64,000 nt of DNA. Source: Streptomyces sp. NBC_01717. Its GTDB lineage: Bacteria > Actinomycetota > Actinomycetes > Streptomycetales > Streptomycetaceae. Shown in pieces: positions 57,722 to 64,000 of the stretch. Positions within the stretch are counted from its first letter, which is position 1, and every line of letters starts with the position of its first letter. Under the pieces are notes generated by a model. That model did no database searches. It worked only from the letters and a program-made list of their open reading frames with translations, and was not told the DNA's origin. The translations under genes and the position numbers were made by a program. The DNA lies in the NCBI RefSeq assembly GCF_036248255.1, contig NZ_CP109178.1:3844001-3908000 (forward strand), read 5' to 3'.

Positions 57722-59155
57722 ATGGAACTTAACGGTGTTAAGGAAACCGAGGTGCTGATCGTCGGCGCCGGCCCCTGCGGCCTCGCGCTCGCCTGCGATC
57801 TGGCCCGCCGCGGTGTGCGCGCCCTGCTCGTCGAGCAGGCGCCCGCGCTCTTCCCCGGCTCCCGCGGCAAGGGCATCCAGCCGCGCACACGAGAGGTCCT
57901 CGACGATCTCGGGGTCGGCGACGCGGTGCGTACCCACGGCGGCCCGGCACCGGTCGGGATGGTCTGGCAGGACGGGCGGCGCCAGGGTGAGCACGACATG
58001 TTCCGCCGGGCGGCGCCGACGGAGGCCGAGCCCTACGGGGAGCCGTGGATGATGCCGCAGTGGCGCACGCAGGAGATCCTGCTGGCCCGTCTGCGCGAGT
58101 TGGGCGGCGACGTCGCCTTCTCGACCGTGCTGACCGGACTCGACCAGGACGCGGAAGGTGTCACGGCGCACCTGTCCACGGGCCCGGTGCGCGCCTCCTA
58201 CCTGGTCGCGGCGGACGGCGGACGGAGCACGGTCCGGCGCGCGCTCGCCGTCCCGATGACCGGTGAGACCGTGGACCCGGCGCCGATGCTGGTCGCCGAT
58301 GTCCGGGTCGCCGAGGAAGCTCTCGACCGGCTCAACTGGCACGTCCTGATGGGTGACGCGGGCTTCGTCACCCTCTGCCCGCTGCCCGGCACGGCGGACT
58401 TCCAGCTGGTGGCGCAGTTCAAGGAGGGCGAGCCGGACACCTCCGTCGAGGCTGTACGCGCTCTGGTCGCCGCCCGTACCCACCTCGACGTGGACGACAT
58501 CACCGAGGTGCGCTGGTCGTCCGACTTCCGCCCGCGCGCCGCGCTGGCCGACCGGTTCCGCATGGGTCGCGTCTTCCTGGCGGGCGACGCCGCCCATGTC
58601 CACTCCCCGGCGGGCGGGCAGGGGCTCAACACCAGCGTCCAGGACGCGTACAACCTGGGCTGGAAGCTCGGTCAGGTGCTGCGGCACGGCGCGCCGGTCG
58701 CGCTGCTCGACAGTTACGAGGCGGAGCGCCGGCCGGTGGCAGCCGACATGCTGGGGCTCTCCACCCGCATCCACCGCGGTGAACAGGAGCGCGGCACGGC
58801 AGCCCAGCAGCTGGGGCTCGGCTACCGCGAGGGCCCGCTGTCGGCCGGCCGTGCGGGCGCGCTGGTGGCGGGCGACCGGGCCCCGGACGGACCGGCCGGA
58901 GACGGCCGACGGCTCTTCGACGTGTTCCGGGGACCGCACTTCACGCTGCTGATCGTCGGCACGGACGCGGAACCTCCCACGTTCGACGGCTCGTCGAGCG
59001 CCGCCGTCCGCGTCCACCGCACCGACGGCTACGAGGCGTACGGGAAGGGCCTGTTCCTCATCCGTCCCGACGGCTACATCGGCTGGGCGGGCGAGGACGC
59101 CTCGGGGCTCGGCTCATATCTGGCACCGCTCGGTCTCGGCATCGAGCGCGGTTGA
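57722..59155 (+). CDS. FAD-dependent aromatic monooxygenase (PheA/TfdB family)
   Basis: The 477-residue flavin hydroxylase has the FAD GxGxxG in VLIVGAGPCGLALACDLARR, the DG motif in YLVAADGGRSTVRRAL and the second FAD motif in VFLAGDAAHVHSPAGGQGLN. It ends with a thioredoxin-like C-terminal region (GPHFTLLIVGTDA, LFLIRPDGYIGWAG). This is the arrangement of polyketide hydroxylases and rifampin/tetracycline-inactivating monooxygenases. A divergent TetR with twin operators favours inducible detoxification of an aromatic compound. ATG 57722 is well placed; the operator within its first codons also supports this start. The substrate is unknown. Confidence 0.9.
   Translation: MELNGVKETEVLIVGAGPCGLALACDLARRGVRALLVEQAPALFPGSRGKGIQPRTREVLDDLGVGDAVRTHGGPAPVGMVWQDGRRQGEHDMFRRAAPTEAEPYGEPWMMPQWRTQEILLARLRELGGDVAFSTVLTGLDQDAEGVTAHLSTGPVRASYLVAADGGRSTVRRALAVPMTGETVDPAPMLVADVRVAEEALDRLNWHVLMGDAGFVTLCPLPGTADFQLVAQFKEGEPDTSVEAVRALVAARTHLDVDDITEVRWSSDFRPRAALADRFRMGRVFLAGDAAHVHSPAGGQGLNTSVQDAYNLGWKLGQVLRHGAPVALLDSYEAERRPVAADMLGLSTRIHRGEQERGTAAQQLGLGYREGPLSAGRAGALVAGDRAPDGPAGDGRRLFDVFRGPHFTLLIVGTDAEPPTFDGSSSAAVRVHRTDGYEAYGKGLFLIRPDGYIGWAGEDASGLGSYLAPLGLGIERG
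57729..57741. promoter_or_regulatory. TetR operator 2 inside the monooxygenase coding start
   Basis: TTAACGGTGTTAA repeats the same pattern 36 bp from operator 1. It occupies codons 3-7 of the monooxygenase gene, so this operator is read as the amino acids L-N-G-V-K. Confidence 0.8.
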
Positions 59156-59207
59156 GTTCCGCAACGTGAGCGACGACGCGTGGCACCGGTGAACCGGCCC
59201 GCCCGCC

Positions 59208-59915
59208 TCACACGCTGCTGAGCGAGAGCTTCGCCGCGAAACCGAGGAACAGCACACCGGCTGCCGAAGTCGCGCCCGCCGACAGCCGCTTGCGGCGGCG
59301 GAACGCGGCGGACAGCCGGGTGCCGCCGAATATCAGCGTCGACAGGTAGAGGAAGCTGGCGATCTGCAGCAGCGTGCCCAGCAGCAGGAAGGACAGCGCC
59401 GGATAGGCGTACCCGGGGTCGACGAACTGCACGAAGAAGGAGATCAGGAACAGGATCGCCTTCGGGTTGAAGAGGCTCACCACCAGCGCCCGCCGGTAGG
59501 GCCGCTCCACCGCCCCTGCCGCCGCCTTCGCCCCGTCCGGTCCGGCCGCGTCGTCGGTCAGCTCGGCGATCTGCCGGTGCCGCTCGCGCCACATGGACAC
59601 CGCGGCCCGCAGCATGCCGATCGCCAGCCAGGTCAGATAGCCCGCGCCCGCGTACTTGACGATGGCGAAGAGCACCGGCGTGGTCTGCAACAGGGAGGCG
59701 GCGCCGAGCGCGGACAGCGTCATCAGCACCGTGTCACCGGTCCACACACCGGCCGCCGCCACATACCCGGTCCGCACACCGCGGCGGGCGGCGACGGAGA
59801 GCACGTACAGCGAATTCGGCCCCGGCAGCAGAACGATCAGCACGAGGCCGACAAGGTAGGTCGGAAGATCAGTGACACCCAGCATAAGAAGGAGTGTCGC
59901 ACGCGGGTACGACAC
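59208..59915 (-). CDS. LysE/RhtB-family exporter
   Basis: This 235-residue protein has six membrane helices. It carries LVGLVLIVLLPGPNSLYVLS (the PGPN signature), AARRGVRTGYVAAAGVWTGD and YRRALVVSLFNPKAILFLIS, which place it in the LysE/RhtB group of amino-acid exporters, nearest LeuE in feel. A 30-residue charged insert lies in the central loop. The GTG at 59915 or the ATG at 59885 (MLGVTDLPTYLVG) could start it; neither has a clean ribosome-binding site, and the latter matches the family start better. Substrate not known. Confidence 0.85.
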   Translation of the reverse strand: MSYPRATLLLMLGVTDLPTYLVGLVLIVLLPGPNSLYVLSVAARRGVRTGYVAAAGVWTGDTVLMTLSALGAASLLQTTPVLFAIVKYAGAGYLTWLAIGMLRAAVSMWRERHRQIAELTDDAAGPDGAKAAAGAVERPYRRALVVSLFNPKAILFLISFFVQFVDPGYAYPALSFLLLGTLLQIASFLYLSTLIFGGTRLSAAFRRRKRLSAGATSAAGVLFLGFAAKLSLSSV

Positions 59916-59957
59916 TCCCCTCGGGTGGTGTTCCCGCCCGGTGACCGTCCGGACGGA

Positions 59958-61538
59958 TCAGAACGCGTCCGTCGGCACGTACGTCCCCCACACCTCCCGC
60001 AGTGCGTTGGACACCTCGCCGACCGTCGCCCGCGCCGCCAGTGCGTCCTTCATCGGGTAGAGGACGTTGTCCGTCCCCTCGGCCGCCTTCTTCAGCCGGC
60101 CCAACGCCTCGTCGACCGCGCCCTGGTCGCGCTCGGCCCGCAGCTTCGCCAGCCGGGCCGCCTGCTGGGCCTCGATCGCCGGGTCGACGCGGAGCGGCTC
60201 GTACGGCTCCTCCTCGTCGAGCTGGAAGCGGTTGACGCCGACGACGACACGCTCCCCGCTGTCCGTCTCCTGGGCGATCCGGTAGGCGCTGCGCTCGATC
60301 TCGCTCTTCTGGAAGCCGCGCTCGATCGCGTTGACCGCCCCACCCATGTCCTCGACCTTGAGCATGAGGTCCCTGGCCTCCGCTTCGACGGCATCCGTCA
60401 TGGATTCGACGACGTACGAACCGGCGAACGGGTCGACGGTGGCCGTGATGTCCGTCTCGTACGCCAGGACCTGCTGGGTACGCAGGGCCAGCCGCGCTGA
60501 CTTGTCGGTCGGCAGCGCGATCGCTTCGTCGAACGAGTTGGTGTGCAGCGACTGCGTACCGCCGAGAACCGCGCCGAGCCCCTGGACGGCGACGCGCACC
60601 AGGTTGACCTCGGGCTGCTGGGCGGTCAGCTGGACGCCCGCGGTCTGGGTGTGGAAGCGGAGCATCAGCGACTTGGGGTCCTTCGCGCCGAACTCCTCCT
60701 TCATCACCCGGGCCCAGATCCGGCGGGCAGCGCGGAACTTGGCGACCTCTTCGAGGATCGTCGTACGGGCGACGAAGAAGAACGAGAGACGTGGGGCGAA
60801 GTCGTCGACGTCCATGCCGGCCGCGACAGCGGTACGGACGTACTCGATGCCGTCCGCGAGAGTGAACGCGATCTCCTGCGCGGGCGAGGCACCGGCCTCC
60901 GCCATGTGGTAGCCGGAGATCGAGATGGTGTTCCACTTCGGGATCTCGGCCTTGCAGTACTTGAAGATGTCGGCGATGAGCCGCAGCGAGGGCTTGGGCG
61001 GGAAGATGTACGTGCCGCGGGCGATGTACTCCTTCAGGACATCGTTCTGGATGGTGCCGGTCAGCCGGTCGGCCGGAACGCCTTGCTCCTCGCCGACCAG
61101 CTGGTACATGAGGAGGAGCAGCGCGGCGGGCGCGTTGATCGTCATCGAGGTGGAGACCTTGTCGAGCGGGATCCCGCCGAACAGGACCCGCATGTCCTCG
61201 ACCGAGTCGATCGCCACCCCGACCTTGCCGACCTCTCCGGACGCGATCGGCGCGTCGGAGTCATGGCCCATCTGGGTGGGCAGGTCGAAGGCGACGGACA
61301 GGCCCATCGTGCCGTTGGCGATCAGCTGCTTGTAGCGGGCGTTCGATTCGGAGGCCGTGCCGAACCCGGCGTACTGACGCATCGTCCACGGCCGGCCGGT
61401 GTACATCGACGGGTAGACACCGCGGGTGAAGGGGTAGGCGCCCGGCTCGCCCAGTTTGTCGTCGGCGTTCCACCCGTCGAGTGCGTCCGGCCCGTACACC
61501 GGCTCGATGGGCAGTCCCGACTCCGACTCGCGCGTCAT
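59958..61538 (-). CDS. Methylmalonyl-CoA-mutase large chain without B12 domain
   Basis: The 526-residue TIM-barrel mutase chain matches the substrate-binding part of methylmalonyl-CoA mutase with a constant offset of 33 to the Propionibacterium enzyme. Y42, R49, Y56, R174 and H211 correspond to Y75, R82, Y89, R207 and H244. Y56 (RQYAGF) and R174 (YIARGTY) are the residues that select methylmalonyl-CoA; isobutyryl-CoA mutase has Phe and Gln there. T77 is Ser44. The sequence ends at YVPTDAF without the DxHxxG cobalamin-binding domain, so a separate small subunit must be encoded elsewhere. It would connect to PccB product in the same window. ATG 61538; TTACTGGTAA (61564-61573) lies upstream. Confidence 0.9.
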   Translation of the reverse strand: MTRESESGLPIEPVYGPDALDGWNADDKLGEPGAYPFTRGVYPSMYTGRPWTMRQYAGFGTASESNARYKQLIANGTMGLSVAFDLPTQMGHDSDAPIASGEVGKVGVAIDSVEDMRVLFGGIPLDKVSTSMTINAPAALLLLMYQLVGEEQGVPADRLTGTIQNDVLKEYIARGTYIFPPKPSLRLIADIFKYCKAEIPKWNTISISGYHMAEAGASPAQEIAFTLADGIEYVRTAVAAGMDVDDFAPRLSFFFVARTTILEEVAKFRAARRIWARVMKEEFGAKDPKSLMLRFHTQTAGVQLTAQQPEVNLVRVAVQGLGAVLGGTQSLHTNSFDEAIALPTDKSARLALRTQQVLAYETDITATVDPFAGSYVVESMTDAVEAEARDLMLKVEDMGGAVNAIERGFQKSEIERSAYRIAQETDSGERVVVGVNRFQLDEEEPYEPLRVDPAIEAQQAARLAKLRAERDQGAVDEALGRLKKAAEGTDNVLYPMKDALAARATVGEVSNALREVWGTYVPTDAF

Positions 61539-61759
61539 CTGATGTGCCTCCCGCTGGAGCTACTTACTGGTAACCAACGACCCTCGCGACGGACTGTAGC
61601 GGCGGGCGTGCGACCGATGGAGAGGCACGAGCTGGGACCTTGCTCACAAGGTGCGTCCTACGGCCTTCCCCACCGCACTCACCATCATGCGCGGGCTTTG
61701 GCAACCGAGCAGAGCGGGAATTCGTCCCCATAGATACCGAAGGAAGCAGGGGGCCGAGG

Positions 61760-62659
61760 ATGACACACAGAACCGGGCACGGTGCAGGAACGATTGGCCG
61801 GACAGCAAGGCACCCGGGCGGTGCAGCGGTGGCTGCCGTCGCCCTCCTCGCGCTGACCGTCACCACCGCGGGTTGCAAGGCGCAGCCCGCCAACGGGTCC
61901 CCGGCGGCCACGTCGTCACCGCCGAAGACCTCCGCCCCGGCGACCGACGACGCCAAGCCCGCCGCGACCGCCTCGAAGCCGGCGGCCTCACCGACACCGT
62001 CCGCCACGCCGAAGCCCGACCCGCAGGGGAAGACGCTGATGGCGACCGGCTCCCAGGGCAAGCAGGTACGGGAACTGCAGGCCCGGCTCCGTCAGATCGG
62101 CCACTTCGACCGCACCCCCACCGCTTACTACGGCACCCTCACCGTCGCCGCCGTCCAGTCCTTCCAGGGCAAGCGCGGACTGTCCCGTACGGGCAGGACG
62201 GACACGCTCACCTGGCAGAAACTGCTCGCCATGACCCGGAAGCCGACGGCCGCCGAGCTGAACCCGCCGACCTCCCGCCCCGTCGCCAAGCCCGACAAGC
62301 GCTGCCTCACCGGCCGGGTGCTCTGCATCAGCAAGAACAGCCGGACCCTGTCCTGGATGATCGACGGCCAGGTCGTCTCGACGATGGACGTACGGTTCGG
62401 CTCGCAGTACACGCCGACCCGCGAGGGCACCTTCTCCATCTACTGGAAGTCCCGGCACCATGTGTCGACGATCTACCACACGGCCATGCCGTACGCGATG
62501 TTCTTCAGCGGCGGCCAAGCCGTGCACTACTCGGCGGACTTCGCGGCCCGGGGCTACAGCGGCGCCTCGCACGGGTGTGTGAACGTCCGGGACGAGGGGA
62601 AGATCGCCGCACTCTTCGACCAGGTCCGCACCGGCGACAAGGTCGTCATCTACTGGTGA
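61760..62659 (+). CDS. L,D-transpeptidase lipoprotein with peptidoglycan-binding domain
   Basis: This 299-residue lipoprotein has a lipobox in LTVTTAGC (Cys39), then a Pro/Ala/Thr-rich spacer (40-85) to reach the wall. A PG_binding_1 domain follows (GSQGKQVRELQARLRQIGHF, then TLTVAAVQSFQGKRGLSRTG), and a YkuD catalytic domain has HTAMPYAMFFSGGQAVH and the nucleophile in GASHGCVNVRD. It should cross-link peptidoglycan at the membrane-wall interface. It differs from the protein at 33221, which has a cleaved signal. ATG 61760 follows CCGAGG; upstream open frame is not used. A terminator hairpin follows its stop. Confidence 0.9.
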   Translation: MTHRTGHGAGTIGRTARHPGGAAVAAVALLALTVTTAGCKAQPANGSPAATSSPPKTSAPATDDAKPAATASKPAASPTPSATPKPDPQGKTLMATGSQGKQVRELQARLRQIGHFDRTPTAYYGTLTVAAVQSFQGKRGLSRTGRTDTLTWQKLLAMTRKPTAAELNPPTSRPVAKPDKRCLTGRVLCISKNSRTLSWMIDGQVVSTMDVRFGSQYTPTREGTFSIYWKSRHHVSTIYHTAMPYAMFFSGGQAVHYSADFAARGYSGASHGCVNVRDEGKIAALFDQVRTGDKVVIYW

Positions 62660-62677
62660 GGGCGAAGAAGCGAAGGG

Positions 62678-62716
62678 GGCGCGGGCGGGACCGGGGGAAC
62701 GTGTCCCGCCCGCGCC
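62678..62716 (+). terminator. Terminator hairpin after the L,D-transpeptidase gene
   Basis: GGCGCGGGCGGGAC (62678-62691) pairs with GTCCCGCCCGCGCC (62703-62716), 18 bp past the stop. Confidence 0.82.
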
Positions 62717-62847
62717 AGGTGCGCTGAGCCGAAGGTACGGGGGGAACCCCGGCTCTGTGCGCTGCCGATGACCAGTCGGCTCACTCTGTACTGCGCCGAC
62801 GGCTCAGAAAATGTCACACCCGGTGGCAGCGGAGCGGCCGGCGCAGC

Positions 62848-64000
62848 TCAGCGAGTGGACGCGATGGTGCCCGGGACGGCCGGGAGCGCGGGGGCCGACG
62901 GCGGCGGAGTGGCGGGTTTGAACCAGAGTGACCGGACCGCGTCCGGACCGTCGTTGTCCGTACCCTCGCCGGATCCGCTGCCCTGTTGCGCGTAACCGCC
63001 GTCGCCGTCGGGCCGCTCCAGCACGCGCTTGCAGAACCGGTCCAGGTTGCCGGCGCCCCTGGCCATCACTACGAGGCGGCGCCTGCGGTCGGCGTCGAGG
63101 TCGCCGTCGCGGTAGTCACGGCAGGCCCTGACGGTCCGGCCCAGCCATTTACCGGACGTGCCGTCCCGGCCGCCGCCGGAGGTGCTGTCGCGGGCGGTCC
63201 CGTCACCGGAACGGGGGGCGGCTTCGACGTCGTCCCCGTGACCGTCGCCCTCCGCGCCGCCCCGACCGTCCTGGTCGTTCGCAGCGCCGTCGCCCTTGCG
63301 GGGTCCGTCGCCGGGGGTGGACGGGACGGCGGGGTCCGGGGAGGTGTCCGGGCCCGGGGAAACCGGCGGCGCGACGGGCGTCCTGTCGGACGTGGGCCCC
63401 GATCCCAGCTCCCCCGGGGAGGCGGGCGCCGATACGGAGGAAGCGGGCAGCGGGTCGGCGTGCCCGCCGAACGGCCCCGGAAGCACGCCCGTACCCGCGG
63501 CGACGGCCACCCCGCCGAGCGCGAAGCCCGCGAGGGAAGCGGCGAGACCGAAGCGGAGGGGCCGTCTCCAGCGCCGCGGACGCATGCCGCCACCGCCGGA
63601 GGAGGCAGCAAAGAACGACGAGGATGACCGGACGGAGGAGGCGGGGCCGATACGGATGGCTCCGAGCGTCTCGGGCGGCCCCGGATGCGCACCTCGTCCT
63701 GGCTGCCCCATCTGCTCCGGCTGCCCCGGCTCGCTGCTCTGCGTGGCATACCCCGCCGCCTGCGCCGCCTGCGTCTCGGACCGTCCCCGCGTACGGGCGG
63801 CACGCGGAACTGCGCGGAAGGCGGCCAGCGCGGCGGCCTCACCCGGCAGTTCGCCGTTGGCCGCCCGGGCTCCGCGGGCGGCAGCCAGCGCGGCCATGAG
63901 CCGTGCGGCCTCGGTACGCGCGTGGCCGTCGACGGGATCGACCGGTTCGCCGCGGAGCAGTCTCTCCGCCGCGTCCTTGTCAAGCCATTCGTACTGTTCG
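62848..64000 (-). CDS. Single-pass membrane protein with disordered linker (runs off right edge)
   Basis: The frame is open from the right edge to a stop at 62848, giving at least 383 residues. The first visible part, EQYEWLDKDAAERLLRGEPV and the Ala-rich helix that follows, lies before one membrane segment (LRFGLAASLAGFALGGVAVAAG). A long Pro/Gly/Asp/Ser-rich linker and a C-terminal helical patch (VRACRDYRDGDLDADRRRRL, ARGAGNLDRFCKRVL) come after. The layout resembles membrane partners encoded beside ECF sigma factors in Streptomyces. The start and any sigma gene lie outside the window. It converges on the transpeptidase gene. Function unknown. Confidence 0.7.
   Translation of the reverse strand, partial: EQYEWLDKDAAERLLRGEPVDPVDGHARTEAARLMAALAAARGARAANGELPGEAAALAAFRAVPRAARTRGRSETQAAQAAGYATQSSEPGQPEQMGQPGRGAHPGPPETLGAIRIGPASSVRSSSSFFAASSGGGGMRPRRWRRPLRFGLAASLAGFALGGVAVAAGTGVLPGPFGGHADPLPASSVSAPASPGELGSGPTSDRTPVAPPVSPGPDTSPDPAVPSTPGDGPRKGDGAANDQDGRGGAEGDGHGDDVEAAPRSGDGTARDSTSGGGRDGTSGKWLGRTVRACRDYRDGDLDADRRRRLVVMARGAGNLDRFCKRVLERPDGDGGYAQQGSGSGEGTDNDGPDAVRSLWFKPATPPPSAPALPAVPGTIASTR

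Noticed and set aside
1..64000. tRNA, rRNA, riboswitch and prophage attachment sites
   Set aside because: No cloverleaf, conserved rRNA segment, B12/TPP/SAM-type aptamer core or att-like duplication could be recognised by reading; a covariance-model search would be needed to exclude small RNAs.

Overview
The window is high-GC actinobacterial chromosome, almost certainly Streptomyces. The evidence is the GC-rich third-position codon bias, the frequent GTG starts, the acetyl/propionyl-CoA carboxylase genes with a tiny epsilon subunit, the afsQ1-afsQ2 two-component system divergent from sigQ, and the general gene order, which from memory resembles the core-chromosome segment around SCO4930 to SCO4867 of S. 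coelicolor. No rRNA or tRNA gene, CRISPR array or prophage was seen. The only intact mobile element is one IS5-type insertion sequence.

Layout. 1-10.6 kb: acyl-CoA and carboxylase metabolism (crotonase, class III adenylate cyclase, biotin ligase BirA, propionyl-CoA carboxylase beta and epsilon, Maf, and the biotin carboxylase/BCCP alpha chain). An IS sits between birA and pccB, and a degenerate tandem-repeat block sits between cya and birA. 10.7-14.1 kb: a TetR regulator, a DeoR-family regulator, and an LpdA-type flavoprotein that lacks the lipoamide dehydrogenase active site. 14.3-23.1 kb: nucleoside salvage and catabolism (purine nucleoside phosphorylase, phosphosugar mutase, deoC, an aldehyde dehydrogenase plus a degenerate partner, a uridine-kinase-like protein). 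23.5-28.6 kb: sigQ, afsQ1, afsQ2, a lipoprotein, and VanZ, PspC and small secreted proteins. 28.7-42.9 kb: adenosine deaminase, a LysR/MFS pair, an L,D-transpeptidase and an ECF sigma factor, then thymidine phosphorylase, cytidine deaminase and a BmpA-type nucleoside ABC importer. 42.9-57.0 kb: an M20 peptidase, then a cluster for a sialic-acid-like (probably Kdn) cell-surface polymer, with NeuB, a NeuA-HAD fusion, two polysialyltransferase-like proteins, a GT2, a GT8-TPR-pyruvyltransferase fusion, a eukaryotic-type GT29 sialyltransferase and an acyltransferase. 57.0-64.0 kb: a TetR/flavin monooxygenase pair, a LysE exporter, a methylmalonyl-CoA-mutase large chain, a second L,D-transpeptidase and a partial membrane protein.

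How the genes work together. The nucleoside genes lie in separate transcription units spread over 28 kb, but they share a 12-bp palindrome, CTACGCGCGTAG. Exact copies lie before the phosphorylase, deoC, add and the importer ATPase, and near copies before deoA and bmpA. This implies one regulon running from import, through deamination and phosphorolysis, to deoxyribose-5-phosphate cleavage and aldehyde oxidation. The DeoR-family gene at 11.5-12.5 kb is a candidate regulator, but this is not proven.

The surface-polymer cluster looks like a complete route from a keto-sugar acid to CMP activation to transfer and decoration. The features I would examine first are the nucleoside operator set, the GT29 enzyme and its fused neighbours, the split ALDH16-like pair, the IS that cuts birA from its upstream region, and the palindromes next to the crotonase and monooxygenase starts. 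Statements about S. coelicolor rest on memory of the families and were not checked by search.
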